From Streptomyces sp. AC512_CC834 (GTDB taxonomy: Bacteria > Actinomycetota > Actinomycetes > Streptomycetales > Streptomycetaceae), in NCBI RefSeq assembly GCF_019049325.1, contig NZ_JAGMUO010000097.1, forward strand, positions 951,882 to 1,015,881: DNA of 64,000 bases, written 5' to 3'. This document shows, in pieces, positions 48,759 through 59,575 of this stretch. A model generated the notes under the pieces. That model made no database searches, had not been told where the DNA came from, and saw only the letters and a list, made by a program, of their open reading frames with translations. The position numbers and the translations under genes are program-made. The stretch's first letter is position 1. Every line of letters begins with the position of its first letter.

Positions 48759-49326
48759 GGAAGAGTCCCTTCTCGGAGCGACGAGTGGAAGATCCGGCCG
48801 CCGGTGGCCGGCGGCCGGCGGCCGGTCGGGTGGGATGATGATGCCCAGCCGAAGCGATCGATAACGTCCCCGCACCGGCCAGGCACCCGCTACGCTGTGC
48901 CGATGTGACCGGTGGCACATTCACCGGGCATGGCACGTCGAGCAGTTTCCCGGGCCGACAACTCGTGAAAAACGCCGACGACAATTGGCCGACCGCTCGG
49001 TGAACATTCCCCGAGGTCACCGTCGTACACCCGGTTCGAAATCCGGAGGATTCCCGCATATCGGCGGCCGAATTCAACCTTGTACCGGTTACCGGAATCG
49101 GCTAGCCGAAACACAGTCTGAACACATGTCGTATAAACTCCGCGGACGAGGCAGCGGACCGGCGCCCGCGGTCAAGGATCCTGCCGTCGAGCTGACGCGC
49201 GGCAGGCCTCACCCACTTCTCGGTTCCAGGACCCGGCCCCTGCCTCCCCAGCCCCGTGAGCCGACAGCGTCGTCCGCCCCGCTCCGCCCTCGCGCCACTG
49301 TGCCTTCGAATGAGAGGCGACCCATC
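48759..49326. other. 568-bp gap between two divergent genes
   Basis: No gene is supported. The left end has a GGCCGCCGGTGGCCGGCGGCC hairpin (48796-48816) upstream of the ligase gene. The rest is less GC-rich than the coding parts, with TATAAA at 49132-49137 as a possible -10 box for the rightward gene. CCGGTTCGAAATCCGG (49030-49045) looks like a tRNA T-arm but there is no tRNA around it. Confidence 0.5.
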
Positions 49327-49911
49327 ATGCCCCTGCGTGTCTCCCCGGCCCCCGCGCCGGCCCTGCGCTCCGTCCTCACCGCCCTCTCCTCGCCCACCGC
49401 GGTCCGAGAGGCCAGGACTCCCGCCCTGCTCGGCGCCCAGGGACCCGCCACGCCCGAACTGCCGCTGCCCGTGCACGTCCTCGACCGGATCACGGCGGAG
49501 GGCGTGACGGCGACACGGCTGACCGGGTGGCGGTTCCACATCCGGTGCGGAGACCGGGCGGTGGCGGCGGCGGAGACCATGCTGACCCCCGACGGCTGGG
49601 CGTTCTCGCACTTCTTCGAGGGCCCCTACGTCGCCTCGACCGAGCGCGCGCTGCGGCAGGCCGAGTCGGTGACGCAGTCCTACCAGCCGCGTCTGCTGTC
49701 GGTTCCCGAGCTGTACATGCTCACGCTGTGGCTGCACGGCGACTGCACCGCGGACGCCGCCGCCGGGCAGCCCGCGGCCACCGACCTGCTGGTGCCGCTG
49801 GCGCCGGCGCCTCCCGGCATCGCGGCCCACCGGCCGCACCGGGTGGCCGAACTGCTGCCGGTCCTCACGCACCGGCTGGCGCCGACGCGGCTGCTGGGCT
49901 CTCCCGCCTGA
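49327..49911 (+). CDS. Conserved Streptomyces protein of unknown function, 194 aa
   Basis: The ATG at 49327 is chosen over upstream starts because the region before it looks non-coding; AGAGG is 10 bp upstream. The protein has a clear folded middle: LPVHVLDRITAEGVTATRLTGWRFHIRCGDRAVAAAETML then WAFSHFFEGPYVASTERALRQAESV, with no membrane segment or signal. PELYMLTLWLHGD follows and a Pro/Ala-rich C-terminus. I do not recognise a family. Confidence 0.75.
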   Translation: MPLRVSPAPAPALRSVLTALSSPTAVREARTPALLGAQGPATPELPLPVHVLDRITAEGVTATRLTGWRFHIRCGDRAVAAAETMLTPDGWAFSHFFEGPYVASTERALRQAESVTQSYQPRLLSVPELYMLTLWLHGDCTADAAAGQPAATDLLVPLAPAPPGIAAHRPHRVAELLPVLTHRLAPTRLLGSPA

Positions 49912-50094
49912 CCTGCCCCGCTCTCCCCCCACCCGCGCGGACTAGCCCCATTCGGCCATGCCGAACCATCCGAAGTGACAGTGCAGTTGGGCTGAACCGT
50001 CCGCGCGGGTGATGCGTCATCAACCTGTGAGAAGCGGTGCTGCCAAATACCTGCGGATCGACGCCCGTGGGGCAACACTGGGTTCGGACCGACT

Positions 50095-50100
50095 TATACA
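50095..50100 (+). promoter_or_regulatory. -10 box TATACA of the DUF5999 gene
   Basis: TATACA followed by a run of ten G (50103-50112). It lies 91 bp before the chosen start codon. The region upstream has the small dyad TGATG-CGT-CATCA (50009-50021). Confidence 0.4.
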
Positions 50101-50190
50101 ACGGGGGGGGCGGCCATGAACGACGTTTCACGCCGCGGAACAGACAAGACAGCGCACTCACCCATCACGACAGACCGAGAGACCCCACCC

Positions 50191-50394
50191 ATGTGTCAGC
50201 ACCAGCCACCGTGCCCCTCAGCCGTCTCCGCCGACCGGGAGTCCGCCCGGCTCGTGGCGCACCACCCGGAGCAGGGGTGGAGCCTGCTGTGCAACGGTGT
50301 CGTCCTCTTCGAGGACACCGGTGAGCTACTGCCGGACGGTCGGGTCATCGCCCCGCACCGCCCTGTCGGCGCGGGTCTGATCACCGCTGCCTGA
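50191..50394 (+). CDS. DUF5999 small protein
   Basis: 67 residues beginning MCQHQPPCPSAVSADRESAR, a sequence I recognise as the DUF5999 family of Streptomyces. The CxHxxxC start looks like a small metal-binding knuckle, and WSLLCNGVVLFEDTGELLPDGRVIAPHR is the conserved core. An upstream ATG at 50116 would add 25 residues not found in the family as I know it. Function unknown. Confidence 0.85.
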   Translation: MCQHQPPCPSAVSADRESARLVAHHPEQGWSLLCNGVVLFEDTGELLPDGRVIAPHRPVGAGLITAA

Positions 50395-50638
50395 CCACCG
50401 CCGCCCGACCACCGACCGGACGGTGTGACGCCGCTCCGCCCGGTGCATCACGGGGCCGGCCCGCAGCCACGGCTGCGCACCGGCCCCCACGCGTGTCCGG
50501 AGTCGGTCACTCCCCGTAGCTCCGCCGGTCCCACGTGGTGACGAGCCGGTTTCCGGGCCCGGATCTCCTTCCCCCGAGCGCCGGGTTTCCGGAAGACTCC
50601 TCAAAGTTTCACGGTCCGCGGCGACGGAGGTGGGGGAA

Positions 50639-51703
50639 GTGGCAGCAGACGGGGCCCGGACCAGGACGGCTTCCGGTGGCCGGGGCAGGGTCACGATCAC
50701 GGACATCGCCCGTCGCGCGGGGGTTTCGGTGCCGACCGTGTCCCGGGTCGTGAACGGCCGGTCGGACGTGTCGCCCGGAACCCGGGCGCGGGTGGAGGAG
50801 TTGCTGCGCCGGCACGGCTACCGCAAGCGCACCGCCTCTCCCGGCCACCGGGCCGCCCTGATCGACCTGGTCTTCAACGACCTGGACAGTCCCTGGGCCG
50901 TGGAGATCATCCGAGGCGTCGAGGAAGTGGCCCACGCCGCCGGGGCGGGCACCGTGGTGTCCGCGATCCACGGGCGTTCGGGCGACGCCCGTCAGTGGAT
51001 GCGCAATCTGCGGGCCCGGGCCTCCGACGGCGTCGTGCTCGTCACCTCCGCCCTCGACCCGGTCCTCCACCAGGAGCTGCGCATCCTCGGTGTGCCCCTG
51101 GTCGTCGTCGACCCGGCGGGCTCCCCCGCACTGGACGTGCCCACCGTCGGCGCCGCCAACCGGTCCGGCGGCATGGCGGCCACCGAGCATCTGCTGGCGC
51201 TGGGACACCGCAGGATCGGCCTGGTCACCGGGCCACCGCGGCTGCTGTGCTCGCGGGCCCGCCTCGACGGCTACCGAGCCGCTCTGGAAGGAGCCGGCGT
51301 CGGCGTGGACGAGTCCCTGATCGTCCCCGGCGACTTCCGCCACGAGTCCGGCTTCGCGGGCTGCGAAGCCCTGCTCGGCCTCCCCACCCCTCCGACCGCC
51401 GTCTTCGCGGCCAGCGACCAGATGGCGCTCGGCGCGATCGAGGCGCTGCGCCGGCGTGGGCTGAGGGTGCCGCAGGACCTGAGCGTCGTCGGCTTCGACG
51501 ACCTTCCGGAGGTCCGCTGGTCGGCGCCGCCGCTGACGACGGTGCGCCAGCCGCTCGCCGACATGGGCAAGGTGGCCGCGCGCACGGTGCTCCGCCCGAC
51601 CCGCGACAAGCGGCCGGACTCGTCACGGGTCGAGCTGGGCACGGAACTGATCCTCCGCTCCAGCACGGCGCCCCCGCCCGGCTCCGCGGCACTCTCCCGC
51701 TGA
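50639..51703 (+). CDS. LacI-family transcriptional regulator
   Basis: 354 residues. The LacI DNA-binding motif is TITDIARRAGVSVPTVSRVVNG at about residues 19-40, followed by the hinge and a periplasmic-binding-protein-like ligand domain: FAASDQMALGAIEALRRRGLRVPQDLSVVGFDDLPE near 258-293 is diagnostic. The GTG at 50639 has GGAGG 8 bp upstream and is preferred to the GTG at 50630. No sugar transporter or hydrolase gene is next to it, so its target lies elsewhere or is itself. Confidence 0.92.
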   Translation: MAADGARTRTASGGRGRVTITDIARRAGVSVPTVSRVVNGRSDVSPGTRARVEELLRRHGYRKRTASPGHRAALIDLVFNDLDSPWAVEIIRGVEEVAHAAGAGTVVSAIHGRSGDARQWMRNLRARASDGVVLVTSALDPVLHQELRILGVPLVVVDPAGSPALDVPTVGAANRSGGMAATEHLLALGHRRIGLVTGPPRLLCSRARLDGYRAALEGAGVGVDESLIVPGDFRHESGFAGCEALLGLPTPPTAVFAASDQMALGAIEALRRRGLRVPQDLSVVGFDDLPEVRWSAPPLTTVRQPLADMGKVAARTVLRPTRDKRPDSSRVELGTELILRSSTAPPPGSAALSR

Positions 51704-51712
51704 GCCCGCGCC

Positions 51713-52315
51713 CTACGCCTCCCGCCCGAGCCTGCGGCGCGGCGAGCGCACCACGACCTTCCCCCAACTGATCGCACCCGCGATCTCCACCCTGAGCACC
51801 ACGGGCGCCCCGGTGTCGACCGTCCGCGACGTCTTGACCTCGGCGAAGCTCGTCACCAGTGAGTCGGTGTCCACCACGATGCCGGGCCGGGTCACGAGCT
51901 TCAGCGCCCCGGCCTGCATGTCGAGGTCGATGCGGAGGGTGCCGTGGGTGATCACGGCTCGGGCGAGGTCGAGCGTCACCTCGCCCCAGGCCGACCGGAT
52001 CTCCATCCGCCGCGGCACCACCCAGCCCTCGCCCCGCCGGGTGGACGCCCCCTCCTGCTCGATGCGGACGACGTCCTTGGCCGCGGCGGCGGGGATCGGG
52101 GTCCGGTCCGGCACGACGGGCAGGTCGGCGGTGAGGGCGGCCAGCTCGCCCTGCGTGCGCGCGGTGAGTGCCGCGCCCACCCGCTCGTCCAGCTCCTCAG
52201 CGGTGAGCCGGCCGTCGCCCGCGGCGGCGCTCAGTATGTCCACGGCTCTGTCCCGGTCCGTGTGCGAGGCCCGGAGTGCGGGCGTCCCGCCGTCCTGCGA
52301 GGGCTGCACCGACAT
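51713..52315 (-). CDS. DUF1707 (SHOCT-like) protein
   Basis: 200 residues. The N-terminal DUF1707 domain reads LRASHTDRDRAVDILSAAAGDGRLTAEELDERVGAAL (about 14-50), followed by an extended beta-rich C-terminal region (EIRSAWGEVTLDLARAVI...) like the DUF2154/LiaF-type cell-wall-active domain. Proteins of this type are thought to act in envelope stress sensing. It ends 9 bp from the LacI stop, converging. An 18-bp dyad (52372-52389) lies upstream of its start. Confidence 0.85.
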   Translation of the reverse strand: MSVQPSQDGGTPALRASHTDRDRAVDILSAAAGDGRLTAEELDERVGAALTARTQGELAALTADLPVVPDRTPIPAAAAKDVVRIEQEGASTRRGEGWVVPRRMEIRSAWGEVTLDLARAVITHGTLRIDLDMQAGALKLVTRPGIVVDTDSLVTSFAEVKTSRTVDTGAPVVLRVEIAGAISWGKVVVRSPRRRLGREA

Positions 52316-52371
52316 AGCTCGACCCCGATCTCCCCGGGGCGTCGTGCGACCACCCCACCACTGCGGCAGAC

Positions 52372-52389
52372 TAACGCTATATCGCGTTA
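52372..52389. promoter_or_regulatory. Dyad TAACGCTATATCGCGTTA in divergent promoter
   Basis: 6-bp perfect arms TAACGC/GCGTTA around an AT-rich centre, 57 bp from each of the DUF1707 and HTH-TOBE starts. The centre contains TATATC, a good -10 hexamer. The HTH-TOBE protein could bind here. Confidence 0.5.
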
Positions 52390-52446
52390 TACCCAACGGC
52401 CAACCCCGCGTCCACCGTTCCCCTCCCCCGGCCTATCGTGACCGGC

Positions 52447-52842
52447 ATGCAGTCCTACACGATCGGCCAGGCGGCGCGGCTGCTCGGCGTCAGCCCGGAC
52501 ACCGCCCGCCGCTGGGCCGACGCGGGCCGGTTCGCCACCCAACGCGACGAGGGCGGGCGGCGCGTCGTCGACGGGCGCGACCTGGCCGCCTTCTCGGTCG
52601 AACTCGCCCGCTCCGGTGGCGCCGACGCGGAGACCCCGTACACCTCGGTCCGCAACGCCTTCCCGGGGATCGTGATCGCGATCAAGCTCGGCGACGTCGC
52701 CGCCCAGGTCGAGATCCAGGCGGGCCCGCACCGGCTCGTCTCCCTGCTGACCCGGGAGGCGGTGGAGGAACTCGGCCTGGAGGTCGGCATGGAGGCCACC
52801 GCCCGGGTGAAGTCGACGAATGTCCATATCGACAGAACCTGA
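52447..52842 (+). CDS. HTH-TOBE (MerR-like, molybdate-binding) regulator
   Basis: 131 residues. The N-terminus is a MerR/excisionase-type helix-turn-helix (YTIGQAARLLGVSPDTARRWADAGRF, residues 4-29). The C-terminal half is a single TOBE/Mop domain: NAFPGIVIAIKLGDVAAQVEIQAG ... LGLEVGMEATARVKSTNVHI, which binds molybdate or tungstate. TATCGT sits 9-14 bp upstream so the mRNA may be leaderless. It is followed by a di-TOBE Mop gene, suggesting molybdate homeostasis. An upstream GTG at 52438 is an alternative start. Confidence 0.88.
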   Translation: MQSYTIGQAARLLGVSPDTARRWADAGRFATQRDEGGRRVVDGRDLAAFSVELARSGGADAETPYTSVRNAFPGIVIAIKLGDVAAQVEIQAGPHRLVSLLTREAVEELGLEVGMEATARVKSTNVHIDRT

Positions 52843-52917
52843 CCGGCCACCAGACCTGACCGGCCACCCGACGCGACCGGCCACCCCAACGCGACCGACG
52901 TGACCGACGCGACCGGA
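52841..52917. repeat. GACCGGCCACC tandem repeats after the HTH-TOBE gene
   Basis: GACCGGCCACC occurs three times and the shorter GCGACCG three more times in 77 bp that begin with the stop codon of the HTH-TOBE gene and lead to the Mop gene. Confidence 0.7.
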
Positions 52918-53009
52918 TCCGCGCGTGCCTCACCGATGTCGGCGAGGGTCAAAGCGACGCAGACACGCGCGTACCCGACACAAGGCATCCGCCGGGCTAC
53001 GGTGCCCTC

Positions 53010-53429
53010 ATGAGCCTGAGCATCCGCAACCAACTCCCCGGCACCGTCACCGCCGTCACCCCGGGCGAGGCCATGGCGACGGTCGGGGTCCGCCTCTTCG
53101 GCGGCCAGGACCTCACCGCGGCGATCACCCGGGACGCCGCCGAGGACCTGGCTCTCGCCACCGGCACCGCCGTCCGGGCCCTGGTGAAGTCCACGGAGGT
53201 CGCCCTGGCCACCGGGCTCGCCGAGGGCCTGTCCATCCGCAACCGGCTGCCCGGTACGGTCACCGCCCTCACCGCCGGCGCCGCGATGGCCTCCGTGGCG
53301 GTCGCCGTCGAGGGCGCCGAGCTGACCGCAGCCATCACCAGGGAGGCCGCCGACGACCTGGGCCTGGCCGTCGGCGTTCCGGTCGTCGCGCTGATCAAGG
53401 CGACCGAGGTGTCCCTCGTGACCGCCTGA
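53010..53429 (+). CDS. Molybdate-binding Mop protein with two TOBE domains
   Basis: 139 residues made of two near-identical halves: SLSIRNQLPGTVTAVTPGEA ... LVKSTEVALAT and SIRNRLPGTVTALTAGAA ... LIKATEVSLVTA. Each half is a TOBE/Mop barrel, so this is a di-Mop like molbindin, which stores or buffers molybdate as oligomers in the cytosol. It lies 167 bp after the HTH-TOBE regulator on the same strand and may share its regulation. It ends in a strong terminator. Confidence 0.92.
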   Translation: MSLSIRNQLPGTVTAVTPGEAMATVGVRLFGGQDLTAAITRDAAEDLALATGTAVRALVKSTEVALATGLAEGLSIRNRLPGTVTALTAGAAMASVAVAVEGAELTAAITREAADDLGLAVGVPVVALIKATEVSLVTA

Positions 53430-53435
53430 CACGCC

Positions 53436-53475
53436 GAGAGGCTCCGTCCGGGCCTGCGCCTGCACGGAGCCTCTC
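53436..53475. terminator. Bidirectional terminator between mop and gcvP
   Basis: GAGAGGCTCCGT (53436-53447) pairs perfectly with ACGGAGCCTCTC (53464-53475), 12 bp with a 16-nt loop. It lies between convergent genes and would end both the mop and gcvP transcripts. Confidence 0.85.
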
Positions 53476-53506
53476 TCATACGGAGCTCAGTCCTCCCTTA
53501 CGGGAC

Positions 53507-56392
<2,886 letters not shown>

Positions 56393-56458
56393 TGCGGAGG
56401 CCTCCTGGTCTGACGACCTTCGAGGGGCACCACGGCGCGGGTACCCGGACGGCCTCCC

Positions 56459-56660
56459 CCTCTGTCATCTCAACCTGAGAGCTTCACCGGGCGAGCCAGC
56501 AGGCCCTCCCGGCTTTCACCGTCGGTGAGAGCGGAAGCCGTCGACACCCGCCCTGCTTTCCAGAGTGACCTCGTCCGTGCGGTACGTGAGCCTGAGAGAT
56601 TCCGGGGAGGATTTGCTCCTTCGGCGCCTCCGATGGTGTCCGGAGGACTCTCCCGCGCGG
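56459..56660 (-). promoter_or_regulatory. Tandem glycine riboswitch upstream of gcvP
   Basis: Reading the transcribed strand, aptamer 1 (about 56660 to 56556) has GGGAGAGTCC, the CCGAAGGAGCAAATCC core and ATCTCTCAGGC, followed by a GACGAGGTCACTCTGG closing arm. Aptamer 2 (about 56535 to 56459) has CGCTCTCACCG, then GGTGAAGCTCTCAGGTTGAG and ATGACAGA at the end. Two consecutive AGAG...CTCTCAGG units with the ...GACAGA closing are the hallmark of the cooperative glycine riboswitch. It lies 66 nt before the gcvP start. The second aptamer is the more complete in its 3' half. Confidence 0.9.
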
Positions 56661-56815
56661 GGTCAGCAGCCGTTTGCCAGCGTACCAGCGAGGTCGCCGC
56701 ACGGGCTTCGAGTGGCCGAGCGGCCACATGTGCCCTTTTGTAGTAGTTACGGATGATTAGGCGGCTGGTGTGCGACCCCAGTCCGGCCCAGTGGTGCGAT
56801 CAAGTGGAGGGCCCC

Positions 56816-57193
56816 GTGCGTACTGACATCGATCCGCGGAACCTGATCGGCCGCAAGGCGTTCGACCGCGACGGCACCAGGATCGGCACCGTGGACGAGG
56901 TCTACCTCGACGATGCCACCGGCGTCCCCGAGTGGGCGGCCATACGAACGGGTCTCTTCAGCAGGGACGCCTTCGTCCCCCTGGAGCCCAGCGAGCTGGT
57001 CGACGGCACCCTGCGCGTGCCCTTCGACCGGGCTCTGATCAAGGAGGCGCCCGACTTCGGCGTCGGCCGCCACCTCTCGCCGGAACAGGAACTCCAGCTC
57101 TACCACCACTACGGCCTGGACGTGGCGGCCCCTCCCCCGCTCCCCGACCACGACTTCGGCAAGCTGGCCGGCAAGGGCAACGAGGACAACTGA
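56816..57193 (+). CDS. PRC-barrel domain protein
   Basis: 125 residues. The PRC barrel reads IDPRNLIGRKAFDRDGTRIGTVDEVYLDDATGVPEWAAIRTGLFSRDAFVPL (about residues 5-57, in parts), and a helical HLSPEQELQLYHHYGLDV segment follows. PRC barrels act in RNA processing (RimM-like) and photosynthetic-complex assembly; Streptomyces stand-alone members are of unknown function, often stress-linked. The GTG at 56816 has GGAGGG upstream. It is divergent from the riboswitch. Confidence 0.88.
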   Translation: MRTDIDPRNLIGRKAFDRDGTRIGTVDEVYLDDATGVPEWAAIRTGLFSRDAFVPLEPSELVDGTLRVPFDRALIKEAPDFGVGRHLSPEQELQLYHHYGLDVAAPPPLPDHDFGKLAGKGNEDN

Positions 57194-57242
57194 CACTCCG
57201 CCGCTCCTCCGCCACCCACCACTCACCACTCACCACCAGGCA

Positions 57243-58622
57243 CTAGGCAACCGGCCTTGCGGGTCCGGTCTCCCCGGATCTTCGTGCCATGGGCGCGACC
57301 AGCGGCAGCGGATCCGCCGGGGTCAGCTCCGGGTCGTCCACCGGAAAGGTCCGCACTCGGCCGGTCTGCGAGTACGGCGTCTCGAACCGCACGGTGACCC
57401 GCCCTATACCGCTGCCCTGCACCCACCCGTGCCCGTGCTCCGTGTGCCGCACGTCGTGCCCCGAAGGCCACCGGCGCTCGGTGGGTGACGGCTGGGGCTC
57501 CTCGGCGGGCTCGGCCTCGGGCTCCGCGGCCGGTTCCTCGGCCCGGTCTCCCGCCGCCTGCGCGAACAGGTCCTCCTGTGTGTAGTCGGCGAGCCCGCTG
57601 ACACCCACCCCGAGCAGCCGCACACCGCCCGTGGTGTCCACCGAGTCCAGCAGCCGGGCGGCGGCCTCCCGCACCACCCCCGGGTCGTCGGTGGGTCCGC
57701 GCAGCGTCTCGGAGCGCGTCAGCGTGGAGAAGTCGTATCTGCGCACCTTGAGCACGATGGTCCGCCCGGACAGACCGGACCCGCGCAGCCGCCGCACGCA
57801 CCGGTCCGCCAGCCGCCCCACCTCGACGCCGACGCGCACCCGGTCGTGGATGTCCACGTCGTAGGTGTCCTCGACCGACACCGACTTGGTCTCCCGCTCG
57901 GCCACCACGGACCGCTCGTCACGGGCCAGCGCCATGGCGTACAGCGCGTGGCCGTGCGCCTTGCCCAGCAGCCGCACCAGCTCGTCCTCGCCCGCCTCGG
58001 CGATCTCGCCGACGGTGGTGATCCCCGCCCGCCGCAGGTGGTCTCCCGTGGCCGGTCCCACCCCGGGCAGCGTCCGCACGGTCATCGGCTCCAGCATGGC
58101 CCGCTCCGTCCCCGGCGGGATCAGGACCAGTCCGTCGGGCTTGGCCTCCTCCGAGGCGATCTTGGCGAGCATCTTGGAGGCGGCCAGCCCCACCGACCCG
58201 GTGAGGCCGGTGACGGTGCGGATGTCCCTGCGCAGCTTCGCCCCGGCCAGCCGCGCCGACGCCGCGTCCCAGGCCGTCCCGCCGGCCTCCAGGTCAACGA
58301 AGGCCTCGTCCAGGCTCAGCGGCTCCACCAGCGGCGACAGCTCCCCCAGCAGCCGCATCACCTGCTCGCTGATCGACCGGTAGAGCTCGAAGCGGGGAAC
58401 GAGGTAGGCGGCGTGGGGCGCGAGCCGACGGGCCTGGCCCATGGGCATCGCGGAGTGCACACCGAACACCCGCGCCTCGTACGAGCAGGTGGCGACCACG
58501 CCGCGTGGTCCGAGGCCGCCCACGACGACGGCCTTCCCGCGCAGGCTCGGCTTGGACGCCTGCTCCACCGAGGCGAAGAAGGCATCCATGTCGAGATGCA
58601 GGATCGTGGGCGCGGTTCTCAC
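57243..58622 (-). CDS. dinB: DNA polymerase IV (Y family)
   Basis: 459 residues. The N-terminus ILHLDMDAFFASVEQ carries the first catalytic Asp (about 10-12), EPLSLDEAFVDLE near 99-111 the other two acidic residues, and helix-hairpin-helix LPGVGPATGDHLRRAGITTVGEIAE lies near 185-208. The little-finger domain follows to ~350 and a disordered Glu/Pro tail of ~110 residues ends in a domain with RFETPYSQTGRVRTFPVDD. Error-prone translesion polymerase. Start GTG with GGAG 4 bp upstream. Confidence 0.95.
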   Translation of the reverse strand: MRTAPTILHLDMDAFFASVEQASKPSLRGKAVVVGGLGPRGVVATCSYEARVFGVHSAMPMGQARRLAPHAAYLVPRFELYRSISEQVMRLLGELSPLVEPLSLDEAFVDLEAGGTAWDAASARLAGAKLRRDIRTVTGLTGSVGLAASKMLAKIASEEAKPDGLVLIPPGTERAMLEPMTVRTLPGVGPATGDHLRRAGITTVGEIAEAGEDELVRLLGKAHGHALYAMALARDERSVVAERETKSVSVEDTYDVDIHDRVRVGVEVGRLADRCVRRLRGSGLSGRTIVLKVRRYDFSTLTRSETLRGPTDDPGVVREAAARLLDSVDTTGGVRLLGVGVSGLADYTQEDLFAQAAGDRAEEPAAEPEAEPAEEPQPSPTERRWPSGHDVRHTEHGHGWVQGSGIGRVTVRFETPYSQTGRVRTFPVDDPELTPADPLPLVAPMARRSGETGPARPVA

Positions 58623-58698
58623 ATCTCCGATGCTGCCCTACGCCACTGACAATGCCGCCGCTCACCGGCCCGACGGCGCCCGCCGGCGGGGCGACGTG

Positions 58699-59382
58699 TC
58701 AGACCGCTCTGTTCCGCCGCGCGGCCAGCTCGTCCGCCGGATTGTGCCCGACCAGGGTCTCCCCCGTGTCGATCCGCTCCCCGTGGAGCTGGGACAGGGC
58801 GCTCTCCACGTCCCGCCACACCACGCCGACCGCGATACCGAAGATGCCCTGACCGCCCTGGAGCAGGGCGTGCACCTCGTCGGGCGAGGTGCACTCGTAG
58901 ACGGTGGCGCCGTCGCTCATCAGCGTCGTCCGCTCCAGGTCGCAGAAGCCGCGCTCCCTCAGATGCTGGACGGCGGTGCGGATGTTCTGCAGTGACACCC
59001 CGGTGTCGAGGAAGCGCTTGACGATCTTCAGCACGACCACGTCGCGGAAGCTGTACAAGCGCTGCGTACCGGATCCGTGCGCGGGCCGCACGCTGGGCTC
59101 GACGAGGCCCGTGCGGGCCCAGTAGTCGAGTTGCCGGTAGGTGATACCGGCGGCCGCGCAGGCCGTCGGCCCGCGATAGCCGATCTGCTCGGACGCCATG
59201 GACGTCGCCCCTCCGCTGGTCGGCACCGCTGCCGGTCGCTGCAGACCGGGATCGGCCGCGCCACCGTGCTGGGGATGGCCCCCGCTCGCGCGGAGCCGAG
59301 AGCCCGGGGGAGGGTACGGACCGCCTGCCCCGAAGCTGTGCCCGGGGCCACCCCCAGCCGTACCGTCGCCGCTGATTCTCAC
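58699..59382 (-). CDS. MerR-family regulator, C-terminal gene of the garA block
   Basis: 227 residues from a GTG with GGAGG 5 bp upstream. After a ~65-residue Gly/Pro-rich N-terminus comes the MerR DNA-binding domain: IGYRGPTACAAAGITYRQLDYWARTGLVEPSVRPAHGSGTQRLYSFRDVVVLKIVKRFLD (broken over 70-130). The C-terminal part is unlike stress-type MerR effector domains. It stands in the conserved order garA - ftsR - bifunctional nuclease - MerR known from actinobacteria including mycobacteria (Rv1827-Rv1830). Confidence 0.88.
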   Translation of the reverse strand: MRISGDGTAGGGPGHSFGAGGPYPPPGSRLRASGGHPQHGGAADPGLQRPAAVPTSGGATSMASEQIGYRGPTACAAAGITYRQLDYWARTGLVEPSVRPAHGSGTQRLYSFRDVVVLKIVKRFLDTGVSLQNIRTAVQHLRERGFCDLERTTLMSDGATVYECTSPDEVHALLQGGQGIFGIAVGVVWRDVESALSQLHGERIDTGETLVGHNPADELAARRNRAV

Positions 59383-59412
59383 GCCGACCTCCGTCCTTGA
59401 CCTGCCTCCTCG

Positions 59413-59476
59413 AAGGTAGGCAGTCACCAAGGGTGCGTCAACGATCGCCACACTCGGCACGCCGAGTGATAATCAC
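59413..59476 (-). promoter_or_regulatory. Promoter and dyads upstream of the MerR gene
   Basis: On the minus strand TTGACG (59436-59441) and TACCTT (59413-59418) form a -35/-10 pair with a 17-bp spacer, an unusually clear promoter for this window. Ten bp upstream lies the perfect dyad CACTCGGC-AC-GCCGAGTG (59451-59468) and overlapping it GTGAT-A-ATCAC (59466-59476). These dyads could bind an activator or the MerR protein itself. Confidence 0.65.
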
Positions 59477-59575
59477 CCTACGAGTGGTTTCCCGTGCCCT
59501 GTCCCGGGGAAAGGCTAGCCGAATGTGTCCGGACGGGGGCCGTGCGGCGCCCCGGCCCACATCGGCCCGCGCGTC

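Noticed and set aside
49020..49050. CCGGTTCGAAATCCGG, which looks like the T-arm of a tRNA
   Set aside because: No acceptor stem, anticodon arm or D-arm could be paired in the surrounding 90 bases on either strand.
53010..53429. Recent duplication error in the Mop gene (two similar halves)
   Set aside because: Two TOBE domains in one chain is the normal form of molbindin-type Mop proteins.
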